From Petrosia ficiformis (taxonomy: Eukaryota > Porifera > Demospongiae > Haplosclerida > Petrosiidae), in contig OX345637.1 in the NCBI GenBank assembly GCA_947044365.1, positions 11,745,076 to 11,809,075 on the forward strand: 64,000 nt of DNA, in the 5' to 3' direction. The notes beneath the pieces were generated by a model, which saw only the letters and a list, made by a program, of their open reading frames with translations, was not told the DNA's origin and made no database searches. Numbering within the stretch: the stretch's first letter is position 1; each line of letters begins with the position of its first letter. This document shows positions 12,291-34,440 of this stretch, one piece after another. The translations under genes were made by a program, and so were the position numbers.

Positions 12291-12631
12291 TCATGGTATT
12301 GTTGTCTGGTATTCACTATACATTTGTATCTTAAAGGTACTGGTTAACAAATTTATTTTTTATGTACATGTACATGTGTATTTGTTGAAAGTACATACAT
12401 GTATAGGATAAAACTTAACATTGTCTTATAGCGGGATCTGGTGGCTTCCCCTGAGAAGTATTTGTAAAAATAATATCTAAAGATTAATTCTGATGGTCAA
12501 ATAGTAATAGGGGTTCCTCTTCCGTACAGCATTATGCTTTTGTAGAACGAGAGATATAGGCCTCTAGGGGTGGGGTTAGGCATCCATCACCTCTAAGGTT
12601 TTTGTTTAGGATTTTTATGGCCCGTAGGGCC

Positions 12632-13037
12632 ATCCCTATGATTGCTTTCCCACGGGTTCGATATATGTTTATATATATATATTGTTGTGTCACTTACGCG
12701 AGTATGCGTTGTATACGTAGTTAAGGAAGTTACGTCGTTCCCGGGGGCTCGGTCAATTAATGGGCGTGGCGCGTAATAGAACGCGCGCTCAAGCTCTACA
12801 GAGTACAGAGACTACAGAGCAGCAGAAAGAAAGCTGTAGCTTTACTAGCTTATGTAGAAGCTGGAACTAATAACTGGCTATTCTTCCTGAAATATATTTC
12901 TAAAGTTCTAGAAGGTCCTTAAAAGGTAAGGAGAGTAGATAATCAAAATAATCACTATAATAGGCTGTTGTGTTCCAGGCATGATAAAGTCAGCCATGAT
13001 TACTGAATGCTGGATACCACAAAGCAGTCATAGGGAT
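12632..13037 (+). mobile_element. MITE family 1, copy 2
   Basis: This is the best-bounded copy: ATCCCTATGATTGC at the left and GCAGTCATAGGGAT at the right form a 14-bp inverted repeat with one mismatch. The core with GTATGCGTTGTATACG and ATTAATGGGCGTGGCGCGT is nearly the same as in the copy at 1268-1744. It lies in the 5' intron of DYRK1. Confidence 0.75.
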
Positions 13038-13669
13038 ACTTTTTTCTCTATATACACTTGTTTGTTAGGGAGAATAAATCAATCATGCTTCGAAGCACAC
13101 TGCTTCTGGCATCCCAGAAGGCTTATAGCTGAGATGTTGTTGCATGTAAATGTAGTTTAAGGGGATCTTACATCTTCCCTCTTCTGGTGTTGCCAGGAAC
13201 ACCTATAATAAATAGTAAACACATTAGGAAGTGTAAATAGATTATCAATTATAGCTAATTATGAAATATACTTTGATTGTGAATATTGTAATCAACACTA
13301 CTACTGTAGTAATATTAATACCAAGAATTTACAATGTTAATGTATATAATATCAAATTATCAATGAACATGTACATGAGATGTACTAATATCACATCTAC
13401 GTATATCTCATATTACCATGGTAATGTACTATACATCTATGTACCAATACATGTACTTTAATGTTATATCACATGTATATAGTGCTGGCTATACTAATTC
13501 TTTTAATGTTTACTTACAATTATAAACTTCATTGAACTCTGATTGAGCTATTGATTAGCTCTAACAAACCAAATAATTGTCATAACATTCCAGTATCTCA
13601 CAGAAAAGCACTGGGTATTTATAACTAAATATGTATGGCTTTCATTTTAGCAATATTGCTCAGTAGCCC

Positions 13670-13670
<1 letters not shown>

Positions 13671-13763
<93 letters not shown>

Positions 13764-13776
13764 CTCTCTTTCTTTC

Positions 13777-13807
<31 letters not shown>

Positions 13808-13812
13808 CTCAT
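13671..13812 (+). repeat. (CT)n microsatellite forming the DYRK1 intron-1 polypyrimidine tract
   Basis: Roughly 140 bp of almost uninterrupted CT runs directly into the acceptor ATATATAG (13818) that precedes the DYRK1 start codon at 13821. Confidence 0.9.
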
Positions 13813-13820
13813 ATATAGAG

Positions 13821-26604
<12,784 letters not shown>

Positions 26605-27871
26605 TTATTATATTAATTATAAATTATTATTATTAATTGTGTGAAAATCAATGCATGATTTTTTTACTTGTACTTTCATCATTTTTTCACTGCCTTTTCC
26701 ACTTCAACTTTTTTTTTCTTCACCTATACATTTCTTAACTTTATTTATAATTACATATTTTCCTACTAAAATTTTGTTTCAGTTGCCATAGTAACATAGT
26801 GAATGCAAGTACATCTTGTAATGTCACTACTTGAAACTGTCATGAGATGTATCATTATCCATTTCAAAATGATGTGAAAAGATTCTCTTAAGTGATTCAT
26901 TGGTACATGAGTGGCTATAGTCTCACTAGCCAGTGAGACTTCCAGCAATTGCACCCAAAAGTCTGAGGTCCAGGTTGTCAATTTCCACATGGTTGCTAAG
27001 TTACAATGTTGTTCACATAATTGTCAGACCCATCATAGATAGTATCTATGAACCTATAGCTAGGCAAGAAACAAGTATCTAATTTCCAGACTAATAATCA
27101 CTGCCTAATTTTAAAGAGTACATTGTAGTTCACAAAAAAAATTAATATTGTGTCAACCTTTATTTACATAAATGAGGATTGTATAATTATATTTATTGAT
27201 TCTGTTACAAAACTTAAAGATACACAGAATATGTATCTAGAATATATGTTAGAAAGTGTTCATCATGTCTGTCAGCTTGAAAGAGGAACTATTGTACACC
27301 TGTAAAGAGATTCAATGAGTGACGAAATTAGATTATTAATTATGTGACCAAATTTGTAAAAATCAGGCTTATGGGATAATATTTCAAAATTGATTTTTTG
27401 TATCATCTGAATAGAGTATTGAATTAGCTCTACAATGATATATGATACATCCCAATCATGCAAAAGACAAAGCTACAGCGGGGGATTAAACTGTTGTAGT
27501 CACAAATCCTTCATTTTGAGAAAAACGCAATTATTTAATCATTAAGCATAATGACTCCAAACTTCTCTGAAGGTATGAGTGAATAGGTAAGATGTTAATG
27601 AAGCTTTTTATGTAGTAAAACAGTGATTAACTGAGTAAGCCACAACCGTCTATTTTCACTCCTATCTCAAAATTAATAATTATCCCATAAGCCTGGTTTT
27701 CGCAAATTCGAACACACATATATATGTAAAAATGTGATACTGTATAGCTCATGGTTAATAACTGCATACATACTTTTAAACTACAGAGTATGAATTTATA
27801 ATAAGCTCAGTTTCAATTCTACTTAATAGTCACAGAAATACGACATGAAATAATATTATCACACACATTAC
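26605..27871. other. Convergent intergenic region DYRK1 / PSMD9
   Basis: The 3' flanks of two convergent genes. A small perfect hairpin AGTCTCACT-AGCC-AGTGAGACT lies near 26,918-26,939. An inverted-repeat element occupies 27345-27711. Otherwise it is AT-rich with no credible gene. Confidence 0.7.
27345..27711. mobile_element. Inverted-repeat MITE
   Basis: Left end AAATTTGTAAAAATCAGGCT then TATGGGATAAT; right end ATTATCCCATAAGCCTGGTT then TTCGCAAATT. The arms match over about 35 bp with a few mismatches. There is no ORF, and target duplication is not resolved. Confidence 0.65.
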
Positions 27872-30800
27872 CTACCCTAATAATCCTCTACCAGACCACT
27901 GTTGAGGAGTAATTGATAATGATAGTGTCTTGTTGTCTCTTAGCAACACTACTCTAATTGATCTCTGGAAACGAGAATGATTGGGTAAGATAGAAGAATG
28001 GTTGACAAGGAAGAGGAATGTAAGGAACATAGAATAGGAACATGAAGGGAGCAGAGTTTACAGTATCCATCCCATTATATTGATATGTGTAAATATTTAT
28101 GTATTACACTACACTAATCTTATTGAAATGAGTATAATATATAATATTTCATAACCTTTTATTCGGTGAGTTGTTGGATCAGCATAGTGTGTGGGTTGTG
28201 GCACTTAAGAGTATCAAATTCCATAGCAGGAAACTTTTGTTCATAGTATACTTTATTAGAGGAGAAATCCCAGGGCACCCTCTGTAATAACAGGGGGTGC
28301 CCTGGGATTTCTCCACAAACAATCTCAGAGGGCAGGAGGTTTTGAGAAACAATCAATATGAAGCAATGATCAATTTTTTCCAAAAACTCCTGTATGAATC
28401 CATGAAGCGGAACATGAAGAGATTGGGAAATAGAGAGCAATCCAAGAAAGTAGACAAGAGGATTATAAAAGTGTCATTGAATGATACAAGATATTGTATG
28501 ACTTGCAAAAACACTTTAAGCCTACTATTAATTGGATCCACTAAATTTAGCAATTTTAAAAGCTTCGATTTAGCATTCCATTAATTTTAGCGAATTTCTG
28601 AGCCACACCTAATAAATGATCACAAACTTATATTACTAGTAATTATTATGTTAGTTGCTAAAATCGCTAAAATTAATACACACAATTAAAAGTAGACTTA
28701 AGATTAAGATAAACATTTAGATGAAAAAGAAGATAACATGACAACATAACTTGAGGAGTGGTTATATTCTTACCCCTAGACTGTTATGTACTACATTAGC
28801 TATATCCTGTAGACTATTGAAATTATCAGCTGTTACCGAACCAAATCCTACTATTTGATCATCCACTTGTAATCCCTGTATAATGATTATAGTAATTCTC
28901 TCCACAAGTGAACATTATAAAGGTCATTCACATTCACCATAACTTCAGAAAATTGTTCATAACATTACTTTAGAAAGACCAACAATCTTTTTATCTGCAC
29001 CATTTTCATATAATTATCTTATCTTTTCTGTATGTCTAATTTCAATCCATTGATTCATTATTGAGTTACAGTATAATCTTATGACATTACAGTAGGCAGT
29101 ACATATAAAGTCATCACATCCTAATTTTGAGGTCATTGTGAATGTGAACAGACTTTAATCATTCTATTGGAATATAATTTTGTAATATTGTAATCTTACT
29201 GCTGAACTAGCTGGTGATCTGTACTAATGCTAGCAAATGCTATTATTTTAGTTAATGACAATATTGTAATCTTACTGCTGAACTAGCTGGTGATCCATCA
29301 GATACTGTACTAATGCTAGCAAATGCTATTATTTTAGTTAATGACAATATTGTAATCTTCCTGCTGAACTAGCTGGTGATTCATCAGATACTGTACTAAC
29401 GCTAGCAAATGCTATTATTTTAGTTAATGACAATATTGTAATCTTCCTGCTGAACTAGCTGGTGATCCATCAGATACTGTACTAATGCTAGCAAATGCTA
29501 TTATTTTAGTTAATGACAATATTGTAATCTTACTGCTGAACTAGCTGGTGATCCATCAGATACTGTACTAATGCTAGCAAATGCTATTATTTTAGTTTCT
29601 TCCTGTCCCTGTGTGGTAGCAGATGAGACAAGGCCTTTCTCTCTTGCTTCAGCATGAATATCATGAATCTTTGCCTCTATTTGTTTCATTATCGCTTTAT
29701 GATCATTACCAAGACCTATAGACAATTTATAAATAGTAATAATGTGCAATAGACTTCAATAATTTATTAGATATAATATAGCAATGTCTAAAATAACTTT
29801 TTAAATACTAGTCATACATGTTAGGTGTATATGTATGTATAAATTGTACATTTCAGTGAGTTGGTGATACATAGTTCAGATAGTCGCCACTCCTAAGATT
29901 TAATGTTAGCTAAAATAATTTAATGTGACTAGTATTATCATCCTATTTTAGATATTGTAATATAGTCTGCATAGCCAGACCTCTGCAGAAATAAGGGAGG
30001 ATCTATGGATATATAATTATATATATACATGTACTATTGTTTATACTGGTGTAACTAGAGTTCCAGGCCAATCAGATTGCAGAAAAGCTGTCATGTAATT
30101 ATTGTGGAATGTAATAATTGCTACACCCATCGCATTGTTTCCACTAAAACTTCAAGGTATTCACAAGGTAGTTATGTAATGATATTCACGATGTGATTAC
30201 ATAACTATTTAAATTCCTCCTGTACAAACGATAGTATATGTATGTTCATCCAATCTTTCTGTAACTAGATGTAATATTGGTTGTGGGCATAGCGATACAT
30301 ATACATCAATTAATTAACTTACAAATGATTCTGTTGCGAGCTTTTCTAACAGCAAACACATCAATGTCAGATCTTGGAAACCCTTCTCTATCTATTAGTG
30401 GACCATCCATCCCAACATTGGCATTCTGTGTTCATAAGTGTACATGTATATATATACATTATGTTCTTATGTATGTCAATACACATATGCATGACCTACG
30501 TACCTACGTACATGTGTACGTAAGCATACCATTTTGTGTATGTATGTATGTACATACATACATACATACATACATACATACATACATACATACATACATA
30601 CATACATACATACATACATACATACATACATACATACATACATACATACATACATACATACATACATACATACATAGTCTATATATATACATATATATTA
30701 TGTATATATATGTATTATGTATGTATGTACATATATTTAATAATTAAAGTTGGACGATACAATTGCAGGCCTGATGTCACAACCCACTAATTTCAGTATT

Positions 30801-30877
30801 TGATTTTGTGTGGATATTTCTTCTTCAATTTCATCTTTCTTCTTTACCAGTTCCTGAGCTGACAACTGATCCTCCAT
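27872..30877 (-). CDS. PSMD9: PSMD9/p27-type 26S proteasome assembly chaperone
   Basis: Five exons join in phase (30877-30788, 30425-30323, 29715-29534, 28875-28774, 27964-27872), giving 189 residues (human about 223). Exon 1 is a helical MEDQLSAQELVKKKDEIEEE; exon 2 has MDGPLIDREGFPRSDIDVFA; exon 3 NDHKAIMKQIEAKIHDIHAE and the start of the PDZ-like domain (ISTVSDGSPASSA); exon 4 GLQVDDQIVGFGSV; exon 5 ends TPQQWSGRGLLG. PSMD9 guides assembly of the proteasome ATPase base through its PDZ-like domain. The exon-1 donor (TTA|GTGGGT) is weak but gives the right phase. Intron 3 has duplicated exon-3 ends. The gene is head-to-head with a death-fold family member, start codons 114 bp apart, and decayed copies accompany units A and B. 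Confidence 0.93.
28261..28314. repeat. Perfect 20-bp hairpin in PSMD9 intron 4
   Basis: GGAGAAATCCCAGGGCACCC pairs perfectly with its inverse at 28295-28314 around a short loop. It is GC-rich relative to its surroundings. It could be a MITE relic or a short structured RNA; there is no evidence of expression. Confidence 0.8.
28921..29157. mobile_element. MITE family 2, complete copy
   Basis: Left end AGGTCATTCACATTCACC and right end GGTCATTGTGAATGTGAACA are inverted repeats. Another full-length copy lies at 42197-42420. Partial copies are near 24897-25050, 33270-33440 and 63060-63131. Confidence 0.65.
29188..29533 (-). repeat. Tandem repeat of the PSMD9 exon-3 end and splice donor
   Basis: A unit of about 85 bp is repeated about four times downstream of the true exon 3. 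It contains the last exon-3 codons (minus-strand GGATCACCAGCTAGTTCAGC), the donor AGTAAGATT and an extra AATATTGTCATTAACTAA. Some units lack a few bases. Confidence 0.85.
30553..30677. repeat. (CATA)n microsatellite in PSMD9 intron 1
   Basis: About 30 uninterrupted CATA units. The long Tyr/Ile/His or Met/Tyr/Val/Cys frames across it are artefacts. Confidence 0.95.
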
Positions 30878-30991
30878 CTAATTAAACATGCTCCACCCAA
30901 CATTTACTCCCATATATATATGCACAGGCCATTATCAAAATATCAATTATTAATTGTGTCTAATGTGTCAACACATACACACCCACTAATC
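30878..30991. promoter_or_regulatory. Divergent promoter of PSMD9 and the first death-fold gene
   Basis: Only 114 bp separates the two start codons; it includes CTCCACCCAACATTTACTCCC and a CATATATATA stretch. The same configuration is echoed upstream of A1 at 34336-34440, where the PSMD9 copy has decayed. Exact elements are not recognised. Confidence 0.5.
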
Positions 30992-32545
30992 ATGGACTTT
31001 CGCAGGCTGAAGAATATCCTCGAAAAGGTAATAGACTCTCACCATGCCGACCTTTCTGATGTTGTGAGCGGTTCCTTGGATGATTTTGCTAATAGGATGT
31101 TTCAAGCAAATATTATTTCCAACACAGTTAAAGATCATCCTGACTTCAACAAGATCATGAAAGATTATAAGGCTCAGATGCTATTCCTAAAGCAGCTAGC
31201 AGACTTTAGAAACCACTGTCTTCATTTAATCTTGATACTACAAAATATCGGAGGACCAGCTAGCACAGCTGCTGAGCAACTTGAAAGGGAATGGACCAAA
31301 GGAGTTTTTGACGAAATGGGGATTGAGTTTATGATCGTAATGAAACCACAACAAGCTCAACAGACAAAAGTCAACCAACAGAATCCACCTTCTCGTAATT
31401 ATAGTATTCCCGGTTCACTGCATAAAAGACCTCCTTACATTTGCCATCATCACAATATGCCAACTTCGTCCTCTGTGATTTGGCAGAGAATGCAACATAA
31501 TCACACATTTAGACAACAAATCTTAGAAGCGGTTTCAGAAAATGTGATGACTAACAAAGGCCAGTCTTCTGAGACTTTATCTATGATGTGGCAGCAACAA
31601 GCGCAACAACAAAGACAACAATTCCCTTCGTCAGCAGCCATTGATGAATACATGTATATGTATTCAGAAGGAAGCCAGACCTCTGGTGATATGACTGCAG
31701 GTGTATGGGGTGTCCCTAACACATCGCCAGATCAATCTTTAAATAACGCAATTATCCGTGGTACCGTACCTCAACGAGTTCCAGTTCTTTCCGACCCTTC
31801 CTTTATTCAGAGATCTCAAAGTTCAGATCACTCGGTACCAAACATTGATCCTATTCATTCTGAATATGTGCCACCATCTGAAGTACCTCTGAATCCCTTG
31901 TTCAGGCCCTTATATAATACTTCTGTAATGGTTAATGATGCCACTCCATTATATACTGATAGTTCTCATCCTTTAAGTATGAAACACCCCGAGCTATTGT
32001 CAGAAGGATTAACAGATCAAGAAGATAATGAGTTAGTAACAGTTCCTAATGATTTGAATCAAAATACTGTTTTGTCTCATGGAAGGGGAACTTCATTAAG
32101 AAGAGAAGTTCATAGTCCCGAAACACAAAATAAAAAATTGGGAGAATATCTTGATGGTTGTAGCGAAGAGGAGAGAAAGGAAGTAGAGGGAGGAGGAAGG
32201 AGAGGTCATGGACGGGGAAGTGAAAATATTGGAAATATGGAAGATGGCAATATTTATATAAAACTTCACAATGAAAATCAGAGACTAAAAAGAAGACTAT
32301 CCGAAATGGAGAATGAGAGATTCAGTAGAAGTAATTCTTTTCAGAGTCGACTTACAATTAGTGAAGAAATTAAACACAAAGATATAAATATTGCTACTCT
32401 ACAAGCTCAAGTAAACGCCTTACAAGGACACTTGAATGAACATAGAATTGCTTTCCTGTTACTCTTTGCTGTGTTTTTAATTATATTTTTTATTCAAGCA
32501 GCTTTTCCTCGAATTACAAATTTTTATCCTTCTTGTGACAAGTAA
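30992..32545 (+). CDS. Death-fold / coiled-coil / tail-anchored protein (single D2-type domain)
   Basis: A single-exon gene of 517 codons from MDFRRLKNILEK; an in-frame ATG at 30920 is possible but falls in the promoter side and adds an unlike sequence. Residues ~5-105 form a helical death-fold-like domain (FANRMFQANIISNTVKDHPD, then LILILQNIGGPASTAAEQLE), matching the second domain of A1, B1 and C1. A long Gln/Ser/Pro-rich linker follows, then a short coiled coil (~425-480, KLHNENQRLKRRLSEMENER). The C-terminal hydrophobic segment IAFLLLFAVFLIIFFIQAAF at ~486-505 would act as a tail anchor, leaving the body in the cytosol. It is open throughout. Decayed copies occur at 37.67-38.06 and 46.99-47.4 kb. 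Not recognised as a named gene; a CARD-like adaptor role is inferred from domain layout. Confidence 0.8.
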   Translation: MDFRRLKNILEKVIDSHHADLSDVVSGSLDDFANRMFQANIISNTVKDHPDFNKIMKDYKAQMLFLKQLADFRNHCLHLILILQNIGGPASTAAEQLEREWTKGVFDEMGIEFMIVMKPQQAQQTKVNQQNPPSRNYSIPGSLHKRPPYICHHHNMPTSSSVIWQRMQHNHTFRQQILEAVSENVMTNKGQSSETLSMMWQQQAQQQRQQFPSSAAIDEYMYMYSEGSQTSGDMTAGVWGVPNTSPDQSLNNAIIRGTVPQRVPVLSDPSFIQRSQSSDHSVPNIDPIHSEYVPPSEVPLNPLFRPLYNTSVMVNDATPLYTDSSHPLSMKHPELLSEGLTDQEDNELVTVPNDLNQNTVLSHGRGTSLRREVHSPETQNKKLGEYLDGCSEEERKEVEGGGRRGHGRGSENIGNMEDGNIYIKLHNENQRLKRRLSEMENERFSRSNSFQSRLTISEEIKHKDINIATLQAQVNALQGHLNEHRIAFLLLFAVFLIIFFIQAAFPRITNFYPSCDK

Positions 32546-32859
32546 TCATTCCTCTGATCTGAATGTATATGTCTGTAACGATTATAATTTATTTTCTTGG
32601 TTTTATATAATATTATGAATGTATCGTTAAATAGATTTTTTTTTCAGAAACTTTGTTTCCATGGCCAATGTATGTTCAGTAAGATAGATTCAATGTTATT
32701 ACTGCATTTTCATTACACTGATTAATAGTTAAATACATTGTTATTAATTCTTATAGGTACATGTATATACTATACATTTGTAACCAATGTCAAGTGTTAA
32801 ATACTTTTTTTTAATTATTCATTTATAAAAAGTGACATAGAAAATATGTTTATTCAGAA

Positions 32860-32975
32860 TGTAGTAAAATTCTTGTAATAATATAATACCACACTAAAAT
32901 TAAAATAGTCAGTACAACTAGTAAAATAGCAACTGAGAAGATTAGTAATTTTTCTTTTCTTTTTCATCTCCAGAG
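32860..32975 (-). pseudogene. Relic of the 3' end of an A2-type gene
   Basis: This stretch resembles the membrane-anchor and 3' coding end of the A2 gene (38270-38400): TAAAATTAAAATAG..CAACTAGTAAAATA and a TTTTTCTTTTCTTTTTCATC block. The rest of the gene is missing, so the unit was truncated here. Confidence 0.55.
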
Positions 32976-32999
32976 ATGGCAAGATATTTCGAGAAACAA

Positions 33000-34340
33000 T
33001 CAATCTAAACTAGTGATCAATTGCACTAAATTTAGTGATTTTTAAATGCTAGCAAATTTCTAAGCCACACCTAATAAATGATCATGAAACACATACTAAT
33101 ATTAGTGATTATTGTGTTAGTTGCTAAAATTAATACTTTAGATGAAAAGACGGTAACATGTCTAGCATAACTAGAGGAGTAGTTATATTCTTTTCCCTTA
33201 AACTGTTATGTACTACATTAGCATTTGCACTGAGCTGTTTACCAAACCAAAATGTTTACCCGCTTCACCATTTTTACATATAATTATCCTTATTCTTTTT
33301 TGTATAATTATGTCAAATTTCAGATCCGTTATGTTACAGCATAATCATGTATTTTCCTTGTCATTAACATACACTATAGTACATGTAAAATCATCACAAC
33401 TAAATTTTGAGGTCATTGTGAATGTGAACAGAGTTTAGATCATTGTATTGGAATATTGTATTGTAGTAATCTTCCTGCTGAACTAGTTGGTGATCCATCA
33501 GATACTGTACTAATGCTAGCAAATGCTATTATTTTAGTTTCTTCCTCTCCCTGTGTGGTAACAGATGAGACAAGACCTTTCTCTTTCTTTTCAGCATGAA
33601 TATCATGAATCTTATCCTCAATTTGTTTCACTGATCAATACAGAACTACAGACAATAATTTTATAAATGATTATCAGTAGTAGTAATGTGAATGTCTGGA
33701 TATAATATATATATATAACAGTGGCTAAATTAACTTTTAAAATACATGCTAGGTATATACATGTATGTATGCAGAATTTGCACATGTCAGTCAGTCGATG
33801 ATACATAGTTCAGATATTGGCCACTCTAGCTCAAATAATTTAACTCACTATTTTAGGTACTGTAATATAGTCTGCATAACCAGACCTCTGCAGAAATACG
33901 AGGAGGTCTATGGACATATCTTTTGTACTGATGTAACTATATTTGCAGCCCAATGAGAACACATGAAAGACGTCATGTTATGATTATGGAATGTTCCCAT
34001 CGCATTGTTACTACAATACAATGTGATTACATAACTATTTAAATTCCTCCTGTACTAACGATAGTATATGTATGTTCTCAGACCCTCCAATAATTGTTAG
34101 ACATAATATTGGTTTGAGTGCATCAATCCAGTAAAATACTAACCTACATCAATATAATTAACTTACAAAGCATCACATAGGTACATGTGTATATACATGT
34201 ACCATCTTGTGTACATATGTATGTATAATTAATAAGTTGGACGTAGGTCTATGATGTCACACCCCACTAATTTCAGTATTTGTCAATCTCATCTTTCTTC
34301 TTTGCCAGTTCCTGAGCTGACAACTGATCCTCCATCTAAT
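33000..34340 (-). pseudogene. Decayed PSMD9 copy, unit A
   Basis: Exon-3-like sequence at about 33650-33470 (MKQIEDKIHDIHAEKKEKGL, DGSPTSSAG), an eroded exon-4-like stretch near 33170-33240 and an exon-1-like end near 34340-34260 are in the order of the intact gene. Exon 2 and most of exon 4 are missing. Intron sequences also match the 28.5-30.9 kb locus. It came with the segmental duplication. Confidence 0.75.
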
Positions 34341-34440
34341 TTCAATTTTTAAAACAGTTTAGTTATTACGGTATGGGTGGGGGATCGGGACATGGTGACT
34401 CGACTATAGTGTTGCTATACAGTTGAATGGCGAGCTCGAG

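Noticed and set aside
13635..13812. LSLSLSLS frame resembling a signal peptide before DYRK1
   Set aside because: It is the (CT)n tract before the splice acceptor, not a protein segment.
30277..30790. YIHTYIHT / MYVCMYVC frames
   Set aside because: Products of the (CATA)n microsatellite inside PSMD9 intron 1.
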